DNA of 64,000 nt from Halodesulfovibrio marinisediminis DSM 17456 (GCF_900129975.1 NZ_FSRG01000005.1:496001-560000), one strand, 5' to 3'. Shown: positions 36,129 through 45,033, counted from the first letter of the stretch. Notes: generated by a model not told the origin, from the sequence alone. A program made the numbers and translations.

Positions 36129-37064
36129 CTAGCTTTCCAACTGCTGGATACCGTCGAGAAGCCACATGGAGTCGTCCTTGTGGTTTTTCAGGAAATGCCA
36201 CACTTCGCGTACCTGCTCAGGATGCTGTGCGGACTGGTCTTCGCGCATCAGCACATCAAAGTAGACAGTGGCAAGAATGCCGTCGCCTTCTTCTTTTACT
36301 TCAAGCAAGCGGGCATTGGACATAAGAATTTCAGTGCGTGAAGGCACAGGGTCTTCTTTAGCCTGTTGTTTAATAGACTCAAATACTTCATGAGTCGTAA
36401 ACTCTTTAATGTCTTCAAGATCTCTGCTGTCCCAGCTTTGCTGCAGACGGTTAAATACCATCTTGGCACCCTTTAGGAAGTCTTCTGAGTCAAATCCTGC
36501 CGGAGTTGTTACCTCTGGCTGTACATCCTGTGCGTGGCTTCCGCCCGCAGGAGTACTGCGCAGGTTTGACCATGCATCATGCGACTGACGTTGCATGGTA
36601 GAATAATTGTCTTCAGGTGGTGCATATGATTGCTGGTTATAGTTCGCATGCCCCCCGCCTTGGTAGGCGGTTTGCTGCGTTTCCATTCTTCGAGAACGGA
36701 ACATTTTGCGGAGAAAGAAAAACGCCAATACAAGTAGGATGATATCAAGGAAACCAATACCGCCGAACCCGCCACCGAAGAGTAAGGAACCAAGCAATGT
36801 TCCTGCGAGGAGACCGCCGAACATGCCGCCCATGCCACCGAAGAGGCCTTTGCGCGGTTGCTGAGTTTGAGTGGCAGTGGATTTGTTTTGGTTCAGCGGA
36901 GCCTTTTGTACGGGCTTAGAATAGCTCTTGCTGAACATCGGCTTGCTGCCGAATGACCTACCCCCGCCAAAACGTTTGGCGTCTGCAAAGTCAGCCATGC
37001 CGAGAACAAGTACGGCGGCAAGGACTGGCATTAGGAGTAAGGCAATAGGGCGAATCATTTTCAT
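36129..37064 (-). CDS. Tim44-like domain protein
   Basis: A 311-residue exported or membrane protein. It has an N-terminal signal or anchor (LLLMPVLAAVLVLGMADF), a Gly/Ser-rich basic region, a Gly-rich hydrophobic hairpin (GGMGGMFGGLLAGTLLGSLL, then FLDIILLVLAFFF) and a C-terminal Tim44-like domain of about 150 residues. This bacterial family is thought to act near the inner membrane; its role is unknown. GGAG upstream favours the ATG at 37064 over the frame to 37076. Confidence 0.82.
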   Translation of the reverse strand: MKMIRPIALLLMPVLAAVLVLGMADFADAKRFGGGRSFGSKPMFSKSYSKPVQKAPLNQNKSTATQTQQPRKGLFGGMGGMFGGLLAGTLLGSLLFGGGFGGIGFLDIILLVLAFFFLRKMFRSRRMETQQTAYQGGGHANYNQQSYAPPEDNYSTMQRQSHDAWSNLRSTPAGGSHAQDVQPEVTTPAGFDSEDFLKGAKMVFNRLQQSWDSRDLEDIKEFTTHEVFESIKQQAKEDPVPSRTEILMSNARLLEVKEEGDGILATVYFDVLMREDQSAQHPEQVREVWHFLKNHKDDSMWLLDGIQQLES

Positions 37065-37147
37065 ACAATTCTCCATGTAATAGGTATGCCCGTACCATGT
37101 AACTATAATTTGGTATGAGTCAAGACCCGAGACAGGTTAGTACCTGT

Positions 37148-37909
37148 TTATTTTTTAAAGTCTTCCACTTTAATCCATGTAACTGCGCCTAATTCAACAG
37201 GCTTTTCTTTGCCTGACGGTGCAGTAATAGTGTAGTCTGCAGTGGTGAGTGCTGCAAATCCCCACCAGCCAGCTTTTGGGCAGGTAATGGTGAACACGCC
37301 GTTGCTGTCTGCTTTTGTCACCATAGTGATGTGGTGCTCAGTTGGCGCAGTGAATCCTTCTTTGTTGTAAAATTCGTACTCAACTTCAGCATTTGGTACC
37401 GGATTACCGTTTCTCAGAACCTGACCGGTAAAGCTGCTACCTGCGTACAGACCGTATGGACGGGTAAGCGGAATAATTTCTGTTGGCAGTCCAGCCGGTG
37501 CATCCCAATCTTCTTCAGAGCCGAATGCTGCTACGTATGTTTTTGTGTAGTGAATGATGAAGCAGTCTTCTTCCGGTTCCCAGTACGGAGTTGGTTCCAT
37601 AGCAAACTGGTAAACACCTGGACGTTTGAAACGGAATGTTGTTTTCCATGCTTTTTCATTCATTACTTTTGATTCAGAAAGAGTCGGGAGCAGGTCTGTT
37701 TTTTTACCGTTAACTACAGCAAAAAATTGTTTCGGTTTTTCAAGGGTCATACCTACCATTTCAAAAGGATGGGAGAATGACAGCTCAAGGTTGGAGCTAC
37801 GTGTCTTTTGTGTGGCAACATTTGAATCAGGAATTACCATACCGAAATGAGCAAAGGCAGGGCTGGCAACAAGCATAAAGGCAATAAGGGTAAGAATGGT
37901 AGTACGCAT
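37148..37909 (-). CDS. DUF4198 periplasmic protein
   Basis: A 253-residue protein with a signal peptide (MRTTILTLIAFMLVASPAFA) and a DUF4198 domain, a family often encoded beside cobalt or nickel transport genes. The mature protein begins HFGMVIPD with an N-terminal His that could bind metal. AGGAG precedes the ATG. No transporter genes are adjacent. A 27-bp palindrome lies 50 bases upstream (37960-37986). Binding of Ni or Co is inference. Confidence 0.82.
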   Translation of the reverse strand: MRTTILTLIAFMLVASPAFAHFGMVIPDSNVATQKTRSSNLELSFSHPFEMVGMTLEKPKQFFAVVNGKKTDLLPTLSESKVMNEKAWKTTFRFKRPGVYQFAMEPTPYWEPEEDCFIIHYTKTYVAAFGSEEDWDAPAGLPTEIIPLTRPYGLYAGSSFTGQVLRNGNPVPNAEVEYEFYNKEGFTAPTEHHITMVTKADSNGVFTITCPKAGWWGFAALTTADYTITAPSGKEKPVELGAVTWIKVEDFKK

Positions 37910-37959
37910 AACTGCTCCTATTACTTATAAAATGAATAGAGTTGAACACCTATGCTGTG

Positions 37960-37986
37960 GTTACACGATTTGCATAATCGTGTCAC
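37960..37986. promoter_or_regulatory. 27-bp palindrome upstream of the DUF4198 gene
   Basis: GTTACACGATTTG-C-ATAATCGTGTCAC, symmetrical over 27 bp except at position 3 and next to the centre; the inner ACACGATT/AATCGTGT arms are perfect. Its position fits an operator for a metal-responsive repressor. It is not the NikR consensus I know. Confidence 0.5.
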
Positions 37987-37989
37987 CAA

Positions 37990-38300
37990 TAAAATAAAAA
38001 GACTAAAAGTGTGTCACATATCCGACAGGCGCGAGAGATAGCAGGTGAGTTTTTTAATTTTTAGAGGGGATGTCAGGGAGGTCGTTGGTTTGAAAGAATG
38101 GGGAAAACTGTTTTGCTGGTCGGTTCGGGTGACGCCAACGTGGATAAATACGAGTGAGGAGCAATCTATAGACTAGGGTGCTTTTGTCTTCTCATTAAAG
38201 AAACGGAGGCAACTGAGGATGTATTGATGAACAGATATTCCCTGGTGTTCTTAGCGATATGTCATCTGATTAGCGGGGCGCAGCTGTTCGTACTTTGTCT
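37990..38300. other. Intergenic between DUF4198 and comF
   Basis: About 310 bases. No gene, hairpin terminator or RNA was recognised. Confidence 0.4.
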
Positions 38301-38305
38301 TTATA

Positions 38306-39145
38306 CTATTTGACATTTTCAGGTTCAGGGGTGCGTGCCATAAACGCAACTTCAACGGAACCAGCGCCGCCTTGCAGTAGTGTTTTAGTCGCCTGTCGTA
38401 AGGTGGATCCTGTGGTAGCAATATCATCAATAAGCAGGATATGGGCATTCTTAAGCTCTGGAGGAATAGTCGCAGTAAATGCTCCAGAAAGGTTCTGGTT
38501 GCGCTCCTTTTTGCTCAAGGTTGCTTGAGGCGTTGTTTCACGGTTTCTGCGGAGTAGCTCAGGCAGAAGCGGAACTTCGATTTTTTGTGCAATTAGCTTG
38601 GCGGAGAGCATACTTTGGTTATGTCCGCGTTGCAGAAGGCGGGAATTGTGCAACGGTATAGGTACGACAGCGGCGGGAGTGACTTCGTGAGGAGAGTAGA
38701 TGGCTGCAAGCAGGCGGGCGAGCGTGAGTCCTGCATCCAGTCTGCCATGGAATTTATGTTTAAGGAGCAGTTCACGCAGGATGCCTTCGTAGGCACCATA
38801 AAATGTGAGGTATGTCCACGGTGGGGAGCTAACCATGCAGGCTGAACAGCGCGAAGGTTGTCCGACAGCTTTGGCGTATAGCATACCGCAGTCGGGACAA
38901 TAGCCTTGTGTGCGTGGTGCCAGTTGCCGCAGGCAATCTGGGCAGAGTTGAGGTGAAAGGCTCCATTGATGATGGAGCCTTTTGGTGTATTCAGTTTTTT
39001 CAGGCAGGTTATTTTGTTCCTCGTACAAAGAACGAAACGACACATCCTTTACAGGACTGTAGGGGGCAAAGCATGAAACGCAACGAGTTTCATCTAATCC
39101 CAGAAACGCGGCAGTACTCTTGAGTAAGGCAAAAACACTATGCAT
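38306..39145 (-). CDS. comF: ComF family phosphoribosyltransferase-like protein
   Basis: A 279-residue ComF homologue. The N-terminal half carries zinc-type cysteines (CVSC, CPDC, CPDCG, CSAC) and the C-terminal half a phosphoribosyltransferase fold with the PRPP-binding loop HILLIDDIATTGSTL. In other bacteria ComF helps DNA uptake during transformation. It lies 17 bases after the FMN reductase gene. Confidence 0.9.
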   Translation of the reverse strand: MHSVFALLKSTAAFLGLDETRCVSCFAPYSPVKDVSFRSLYEEQNNLPEKTEYTKRLHHQWSLSPQLCPDCLRQLAPRTQGYCPDCGMLYAKAVGQPSRCSACMVSSPPWTYLTFYGAYEGILRELLLKHKFHGRLDAGLTLARLLAAIYSPHEVTPAAVVPIPLHNSRLLQRGHNQSMLSAKLIAQKIEVPLLPELLRRNRETTPQATLSKKERNQNLSGAFTATIPPELKNAHILLIDDIATTGSTLRQATKTLLQGGAGSVEVAFMARTPEPENVK

Positions 39146-39162
39146 GTTCTGGTGACCGTGCG

Positions 39163-39795
39163 TTATTTTCGGGTTGAATAAAGAGGCACTGTATCGTTGT
39201 GCGCAGCTTTTGCATATTCAACGATTTGCACTCTGGTTTCTGGGTCATTGGCGAGTTCATCTGGACCGTCTTTACCGTAAATAAGCAGTGGTTCAGCAAG
39301 CTTAATATTGAACGGAGACAGGAAATATTTGAGTGTCAGTAATGAGCCCTGAAAAAGTTGTTCACCGACTGGGCGGGCTGCAACAAGACAGATGTAGGCC
39401 TTCCTAGGTGGAAGAGAGAGAACAAATGGGTCGCGGTTAAACTCGCGGAACCAGAAACACTGACAGCGATCTATGAATGTTTTGAAGATGGATGGTAGAT
39501 GGTAGAAGTAGATTGGCGAACTGATAAACAGAGCTGGTGCTTCTAACAACATAGAGTAGAGCTCTGTGCTGTCATCTTTTCCTTCCTGTACACATTTTGT
39601 GGTGCCGGGAACAGCACATGCTTCACAAGCGGTGCAGTGGCGGATTGTATAGTCGCGCATATAGCGAGTTTGAGTTTTTCCGCCCGCAGCTTCATATCCT
39701 TGGGCAAAGAGTTTGGCTGCGCTGTCAGTGTTGCCATTTTTACGGGCGCTGCATGCTAATATCTGGAGAGCATTGGTAAGTTGTTGTGTCTTCAT
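39163..39795 (-). CDS. NADPH-dependent FMN reductase family protein
   Basis: A 210-residue flavodoxin-fold reductase. LACSARKNGNTDSAAKLFAQG binds the FMN phosphate (shown here as the motif SARKNGNTDS), HCTACEAC is a Cys group typical of iron-sulfur flavoprotein-like members, and SSPIYFYHLPSIFKTFIDR is the conserved flavin-edge motif. The start at 39795 follows GGAG that overlaps the end of the upstream UGA-containing gene, pointing to coupling. Partner and substrate unknown. Confidence 0.85.
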   Translation of the reverse strand: MKTQQLTNALQILACSARKNGNTDSAAKLFAQGYEAAGGKTQTRYMRDYTIRHCTACEACAVPGTTKCVQEGKDDSTELYSMLLEAPALFISSPIYFYHLPSIFKTFIDRCQCFWFREFNRDPFVLSLPPRKAYICLVAARPVGEQLFQGSLLTLKYFLSPFNIKLAEPLLIYGKDGPDELANDPETRVQIVEYAKAAHNDTVPLYSTRK

Positions 39796-39799
39796 AGTT

Positions 39800-40069
39800 T
39801 TATTCTCCAGCGGTTGCAGGTTGTTCTTTAGCAACGCGCTTGCACAGAGCAGAGAGCTCTGTCTCGTCATCTGTTTGGATTTCGCAATTCCATTGAGGGT
39901 ATTTTTTTAATGCATACTCTAGAGGAGCATGTGCCTTAGCAGGAAGCAGAAGAAGTATTCTGTTCTTCTTCTGGAAGCCGAGATAGAAACTTATCTCGAG
40001 TCCTAACCCTCAACATTTATTTCGTAAATCTGCAACTGCAGTATCGTTGTCTTCAACATGTGTTGGCAT
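39800..40069 (-). CDS. Probable selenoprotein with in-frame UGA (TusA/SirA-like)
   Basis: An 89-codon frame from ATG 40069 (GGAG five bases upstream) to TAA at 39800, interrupted only by UGA at 40012-40010. It reads DLRNKC-U-GLGLEISFYL, then KKNRILLLLP and EYALKKYPQWNCEI. Starting 12 bases after the UGA is a 7-bp perfect stem CGAGATA/TATCTCG with loop AGTTTC; the loop has G at its second base and begins 19 bases after UGA, as expected for a bacterial SECIS. Order of strands and helices and the position of the Cys-Sec pair recall TusA/SirA sulfur carriers, but similarity is weak. It ends four bases before the FMN reductase gene. The alternative is a nonsense-mutated gene. Confidence 0.6.
39979..39998 (-). 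promoter_or_regulatory. SECIS-like hairpin
   Basis: 7-bp stem CGAGATA/TATCTCG with hexaloop AGTTTC, extended below by GGA/TCC across an internal loop. Placed 11 bases after the in-frame UGA. SelB binding is inferred from geometry only. Confidence 0.55.
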
Positions 40070-40166
40070 GATAACTCCAGATTGATGACAAACCCGCTTT
40101 ATGGTCGGAAATGCTACCGCTGGATGTGCAATCTTTTGTGTAGAATGCGCATCAATATTTGTTGTC

Positions 40167-40207
40167 ATGATGTATTCAGGCATCAATTAGATGCCTGAAT
40201 ACATCAT
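40167..40207 (-). repeat. 17-bp perfect inverted repeat after the MBL gene
   Basis: ATGATGTATTCAGGCAT and its exact complement separated by CAATTAG, beginning one base after the MBL stop codon. No T-run follows on the minus strand. It could limit read-through into the UGA gene or protect the mRNA end. Confidence 0.7.
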
Positions 40208-40208
40208 C

Positions 40209-40835
40209 TTAACGCTGGAAATCAGAAAAATACGGGTTGTTGATTTGTTCGTCTTTTACGGAAGAACTTGGTCCGTGACCTGAATATACTACGGTTTCCG
40301 GTGGGAGTGCGAAGATTTTTTCTGTTACAGATTTTTTTAGAACATCAAAATCACCGCCCGGTAGGTCGGTACGGCCAATAGCGCGGAAGAATAACAGGTC
40401 GCCTACAAAAACTACCTGTGCAGCAGGGAAGAAGAAGGAAAGGCTACCTGGGGAGTGCCCTGGAGTGGCAAATACTTTACACTCTAAGTCCATGAAAGCG
40501 TGGTCGCCTTCTTCGATAGAAGTAAAGGTGAATGGATCAACTTTTGGGAAGCCCCACATACCGCCCTGACCAACTTCAGTATCAAGAAGGAATACGTCGT
40601 CACTTCCACTGATAACTGTTGCACCAGTTGCTTCGTGCAATGCTTTGATTCCGTATAAGTGATCAAAGTGGAAGTGGGTAATGAGAATATGAGTAAGAGT
40701 GAGACCTTCTTCTTTGAGAAAATCGATAACAGCAGTCGGTTCACCGCCCGGGTCAACTGCAATAGCTTTTCCCTCGTTGGATAGAACGTAGCAATTTGTT
40801 TCAAGTGGACCTAAAGGAAATGTTTTTACTTGCAT
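40209..40835 (-). CDS. Metallo-beta-lactamase fold hydrolase (glyoxalase II-like)
   Basis: A 208-residue MBL-fold hydrolase of the small glyoxalase II-like group, likely a thioester hydrolase. Metal ligands are seen in THFHFDH, TPGHSPGS, VGDLLF and SGHGPSS. The start codon overlaps the nitroreductase stop by one base (TAATG), so the two are coupled. Confidence 0.9.
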   Translation of the reverse strand: MQVKTFPLGPLETNCYVLSNEGKAIAVDPGGEPTAVIDFLKEEGLTLTHILITHFHFDHLYGIKALHEATGATVISGSDDVFLLDTEVGQGGMWGFPKVDPFTFTSIEEGDHAFMDLECKVFATPGHSPGSLSFFFPAAQVVFVGDLLFFRAIGRTDLPGGDFDVLKKSVTEKIFALPPETVVYSGHGPSSSVKDEQINNPYFSDFQR

Positions 40836-41347
40836 TAAAACGGCTCCAGCATAATATCTTCCAGCGGCTTGCGTGAGGATGTGCCTTCCTGTGCAGGTTC
40901 GCCGATGGCAATAAACGTGATGAATTCATATTTATCAGAATCTAAGGATAGAACATCAAGAACCTGTTCAGCATTATTCATCATTTGTCCCAGCCATACA
41001 GAGCCGAGACCGAGTGAATGTGCTGCGAGCATGATGTTCTGGACACAACCGCCAGCGGACTGATGATCTTTCAATTCATGGTACAGGCAGTCTTTATCGA
41101 GAAAGATACCAATCATCAGAGCTGCATTGTTTACGATATGTGAGTAAATCGTGCAATCTGCTAATCCGTCTATTCGCGGGTCATTGCGACGGATGGCAAT
41201 AAAACGGAATGGCTGATTATTTTTTCCGCTCGGTGCCCAGCGTCCTGCTTCCAGCATGGCGGTAATTTCTTCTTTGGTTATTTCGCGATCAGTGAATTTT
41301 CGAATGCTGCGACGCTCTTGGATAGCAGCAAGAACAGGATTGGACAT
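40835..41347 (-). CDS. Nitroreductase family protein
   Basis: A 170-residue FMN-dependent nitroreductase-fold enzyme. RRSIRKFTDREI and WAPSGKNNQPFRFIAI give the FMN-binding N-terminus, and GLGSVWLG the conserved middle. GAGG precedes the ATG at 41347. The oxidised substrate is unknown; it is coupled to the MBL hydrolase. Confidence 0.9.
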   Translation of the reverse strand: MSNPVLAAIQERRSIRKFTDREITKEEITAMLEAGRWAPSGKNNQPFRFIAIRRNDPRIDGLADCTIYSHIVNNAALMIGIFLDKDCLYHELKDHQSAGGCVQNIMLAAHSLGLGSVWLGQMMNNAEQVLDVLSLDSDKYEFITFIAIGEPAQEGTSSRKPLEDIMLEPF

Positions 41348-41527
41348 GCTGTTTCCTCTCTTTTTTATCTTATACTAGAGGTTGTTACGGTGTGTTTTTA
41401 TTCTGGTTGCGTGTTTTTTTATTTAATACCACAAAACCGAGCAGTCCTGAAAGTAGGTGTAGGGTCTTGAAAAATTTGACGAAAGGCACGTCATACTTTT
41501 CTTTGTGGTGTAACCTATGTATAAAAA

Positions 41528-43933
41528 ATGGTTATGAAAGCGCAAATAGATATTCTTAATTCAGAGCGGACACAGTTAAGCAGATATGATCTCATAACTT
41601 ATGAGCATCTACTCGCTGAATCGATTAAATCTATTATCAATTTTTCATCATACAGTTTGTATTTCCCCCGAAAAATACAAAGTCTGGAAGCCGTATGGGA
41701 TGCAACAGAAAAAAAGCTGTTGTTGCCGCTTGCGATGAACAACAAATTTTACGGGCAATTTGTAGCCAGAGGCGTAACTATTCGTGCGCCAAAGACTTTA
41801 ATTGCTATACTTCCTGCCGTTGCAACACTGGCTCTTGAAAAAATTCAGGGTATAAAATCCAGTATCACAAATGCACAGAACGGCTTGTTCACTCGTGATT
41901 ATTTGCTCCATGCGGCTAATCGCGAGCTGTGTATGATTCGCGAAGGCTTTCATCTTTCCGGGGAACCTCGCACTGCGGGTAGCGAAGAGTATCGAGCTTC
42001 TGTCGGGGTAGTGCTTCTCAACCTTTCCGGACTCCGTTCGGTTGAGATTGAGTTTGGTCATTTGTTTGCTGAAGAACTGGCAGTAGAATTTGCCGATGCG
42101 CTAATCTCTGTTGCTCCGGAGCAGGCTTTAGTGTGTAACAGCGGTGACTATGAATACGCTATTCTTGTTCCTGCCGGAACCTCCAGTGCATGTAGAAAAA
42201 TTGCTGCAGAAGCTGTTCGTACTCTTCGATCTATCCAGAAAGTTCATGACATTACAGAACATCGTGTCGGTGTAGACATTGCCGCAGGCTATGCCGCGTT
42301 TCCTCAGGATTTTGAAGGGGCGCAGTTTGAGTTGAAAAGCAATGAGCAAGGTCGGTTATTACTACGTAAAGCACGTATAGGTGCTGGCGTGGCAAAGCGG
42401 CTTGGAGAATCACTTACTATTCCGCATGTACTTGGGTTCAACCGCTTGTTGCATGAGGGCGGTACTGTGCGCGAAGTGCTTCCGGTCAGCCGTGTAGTGG
42501 TTAATTTGGGGGGTGCTATGGGGGCGCGAGAAGGTCAGCGTTTTTCAGTCTGGTCATGTAACTATAATTCCAAGTATGCTGATGGCGTTTCTGCCACTTC
42601 TCTTATTAATAGGCATCCTCTCTACAAAGGGGAACTTGTATTAATGGAGGTTCGTGAAACAGAAGCTATTGCCGAGATTATGCACATGGGTGACCCAACA
42701 TGGGCTGTAGAACCAACCGATGCCATTAAATTATTACCGGAAGAAAAAGGCGTTGGGGTCACAATAGACCGGAATGACGAAGCTGAGCATTTTGATTCAC
42801 TCACTGGATTGTATAAGCACCGAGATTTTATTGCTCGTTTTACCCAAGAACGGGAAACAACCGACTCTTTTGCATTAGCGATTATCCGTCTCTCCCGTAT
42901 TCCGAATATACATGGTGGTGCAGGGGAACAGATTTTAGCTGAAGCCACACAGCAGTGTCGCGATATACTCGGTACTGACATGATTGGGGGCAGATACGGC
43001 CTTAACTCTCTTATCTGCTTCTACCCCGAAGGGAAACCGGAGTTTGTACAGGTTCTCTTTAATGAATTGTGTGAGCGTCTGTTGACGAATCTTGGAATCG
43101 AAGCTGCGGTGGGCATCTTCTGTTATCCATATTTGGATTACCGGAAAGGTGATGCGTTGGAATGCTGTCTTAAGGCGCTTGAATACGCCATGCTGCTTCC
43201 GGCTCCACGTGTGGGAATTCTTGATTCACTTGCGCTTAATATCAGTGCAGACAAGCTCTATTCCAAGAATGATTCTTTTGGTGCCATTGAAGAATATAAG
43301 CGTGCATTGCTTGCTGATGAAGATAACACAATGGCATGGAACTCTCTTGGAGTATGTTACGCCGGATTAGGGCGTTCAGAAGAGGCTCGTAAACACTTCG
43401 AGGGTGCACTTGCCCGTGACGAAGATGATGTGATGGCGTTGTATAATCTTGGACATATTTCTCAGACGCTTGGTAACCTTAAAGCTGCTCGCAACTATTA
43501 TGATACTTGCCTGCAGCATGATGAGAAACACTTTTTCTCTCTTATTCGCCTTGGGCAGGTGAATGAAATGGAGAGCGATTTTTCCACAGCACGCACGTTC
43601 TTTGAACGCGCTCGCGCTTTGGAAGAAAACAAACCGCTTGTGGAGCGTAACTTTGCACGTTTATGTATGAAAGAAAATGATCCGGATAAAGCTCGTGAGC
43701 ATCTTCATCAGGCATTGCTGTACAATCCACAGGATGCGGTAGCGCTGGAACTTATGGCGCGTATTTATTTGGATGGGGGAGAAGATCCGGAGATCGCAGA
43801 AGTGCTTGCCAGACAAGCAGCTGCTCTGCGGCCGGACTTCAAGGGAGCATGGCTCCAGCTTGCCCGTGCGCTGGAGGCGTGCGGTAAGAAACAGGATGCG
43901 CATCAGGCGCTTGTGAAAGCAGGTGAATTATAG
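41528..43933 (+). CDS. Double degenerate GGDEF plus TPR protein
   Basis: An 801-residue cytoplasmic protein. Two GGDEF-like domains lie at about residues 120-300 and 425-570, but the catalytic motif is degenerate in both: SGDYEY near 207 and GGRYGLN near 484. So cyclic di-GMP synthesis is unlikely and a scaffold or sensor role more so. A short nucleic-acid-like or beta-rich linker holds VVVNLGGAMGAREGQRFSV. Six or so TPR repeats fill residues 575-801. No clear ribosome binding site; the ATG at 41534 is an alternative start. It overlaps the EamA gene by one base. Confidence 0.8.
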   Translation: MVMKAQIDILNSERTQLSRYDLITYEHLLAESIKSIINFSSYSLYFPRKIQSLEAVWDATEKKLLLPLAMNNKFYGQFVARGVTIRAPKTLIAILPAVATLALEKIQGIKSSITNAQNGLFTRDYLLHAANRELCMIREGFHLSGEPRTAGSEEYRASVGVVLLNLSGLRSVEIEFGHLFAEELAVEFADALISVAPEQALVCNSGDYEYAILVPAGTSSACRKIAAEAVRTLRSIQKVHDITEHRVGVDIAAGYAAFPQDFEGAQFELKSNEQGRLLLRKARIGAGVAKRLGESLTIPHVLGFNRLLHEGGTVREVLPVSRVVVNLGGAMGAREGQRFSVWSCNYNSKYADGVSATSLINRHPLYKGELVLMEVRETEAIAEIMHMGDPTWAVEPTDAIKLLPEEKGVGVTIDRNDEAEHFDSLTGLYKHRDFIARFTQERETTDSFALAIIRLSRIPNIHGGAGEQILAEATQQCRDILGTDMIGGRYGLNSLICFYPEGKPEFVQVLFNELCERLLTNLGIEAAVGIFCYPYLDYRKGDALECCLKALEYAMLLPAPRVGILDSLALNISADKLYSKNDSFGAIEEYKRALLADEDNTMAWNSLGVCYAGLGRSEEARKHFEGALARDEDDVMALYNLGHISQTLGNLKAARNYYDTCLQHDEKHFFSLIRLGQVNEMESDFSTARTFFERARALEENKPLVERNFARLCMKENDPDKAREHLHQALLYNPQDAVALELMARIYLDGGEDPEIAEVLARQAAALRPDFKGAWLQLARALEACGKKQDAHQALVKAGEL

Positions 43934-44841
43934 TGCTTCAGCAGTTGAAGGCGTTTTTTTCTTCGCCTTATATAGCGGTGCCAATGGGTGCCTTGATTAT
44001 TAGTTTTTCACCAGTATTAGTTCGTCTTTCCAGTGTGTCTCCAGACAGTTCCGCGTTTTATCGGGTGTTGTTTGGTGGCATCACGCTCATGATCTTTTCT
44101 TTTGTTAGCCGTGAGCAGGTTTCTGTCCCTCTTAAAATATGGGGGCTAGTCGTATTAACCGGTCTTTTTTTTGCCGTAGATCTTCAGTGCTGGCACAGGT
44201 CAATTGGTTACGTAGGTCCTGGTTTGGCAACCATTCTAGGTAACCTGCAAGTCTTTGCAACAGCAGCATTTGGTGCACTTCTTTTTAAAGAAATTATCTC
44301 CAAGCGGCTCATTGCTGCGTTACCTCTTGCTGTGATTGGTCTGTTCCTGCTTATTGGGTTGGACATTAATGAAGTTTCGTCTGACATTCTTTGGGGACTT
44401 ATCTTTGGTATCCTGACGGCAATTTCGTATTCTTGCTACATAATATGTCTGCGTCAGTCGCAGTCTACAGAAAAAAAACTGCCGCTGTTTGCCAATATGG
44501 GCATTATCTCTTTGGTTACAGCAGCGAGTGTCGGCATGGTTATGCAAACTAAAGGGGATTCGTTCTTAATTCCCACTGCCAGCGACTGGCTGTATCTCGT
44601 TACCTATGGCGTGTTTTGCCAGGGCATAGGCTGGGCGTTTATATCCAAAGGACTCCCGAACCTGCCAGCTGCAATTGCAGGGCTCCTCATGCTTTTGCAA
44701 CCAGCTCTCGCATTTGTGTGGGATGTGGTACTCTTTAATCGGCCTACAGGCGCTTACGGTCTTTTCGGCGTCGCGCTTGTCCTCTTTGCCATCGGTATGG
44801 GCATTTATGGGCAGCAAGCTGTGGCGAAGAATCGTAACTAG
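43933..44841 (+). CDS. EamA/DMT superfamily transporter
   Basis: A 302-residue inner membrane protein with ten hydrophobic segments in two EamA repeats (first ALIISFSPVLVRLSSVSPDS, second AISYSCYIICLRQSQ). Such proteins export amino acids or other metabolites; the substrate is unknown. It starts with GTG at 43933, overlapping the TAG of the TPR gene. Confidence 0.87.
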   Translation: MLQQLKAFFSSPYIAVPMGALIISFSPVLVRLSSVSPDSSAFYRVLFGGITLMIFSFVSREQVSVPLKIWGLVVLTGLFFAVDLQCWHRSIGYVGPGLATILGNLQVFATAAFGALLFKEIISKRLIAALPLAVIGLFLLIGLDINEVSSDILWGLIFGILTAISYSCYIICLRQSQSTEKKLPLFANMGIISLVTAASVGMVMQTKGDSFLIPTASDWLYLVTYGVFCQGIGWAFISKGLPNLPAAIAGLLMLLQPALAFVWDVVLFNRPTGAYGLFGVALVLFAIGMGIYGQQAVAKNRN

Positions 44842-44861
44842 CTCTGTGAGTATTTATTTTG

Positions 44862-44931
44862 TCTCCGACGGCTGGGGGAAACCTTGTTGAAACAAGATTC
44901 TCCCCCAGACCCCCTTCCAAAAACTTTTACC
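44862..44931. repeat. Dispersed REP-like repeat, copy 1
   Basis: CTCCGACGGCTGGGGGAA, a hairpin, TCCCCCAGACCCCCTTCC and AAAAACTTTTA. Same architecture as 49445-49507; the reverse orientation occurs at 45131-45188 and 49673-49740. Confidence 0.7.
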
Positions 44932-44994
44932 TGCGATGTCAGCACGTTTCTTACGAACACTCGTGGTTTATTCCTCATTATTTTTTACGAAATG

Positions 44995-45033
44995 AAAAAG
45001 GCTGTCCTCAAAATGTCGGGACAGCCTTTTTTT
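44995..45033. terminator. Terminator between EamA gene and mqnD
   Basis: AAAAAGGCTGTCC/GGACAGCCTTTTT with an 11-base loop. T-runs and A-runs allow bidirectional use by the convergent genes. Confidence 0.85.

Noticed and set aside
39800-40069. Simple pseudogene interpretation of the UGA-containing frame
   Set aside because: Not fully excluded, but start signal, coupling to the next gene and a correctly spaced SECIS-like hairpin favour readthrough.
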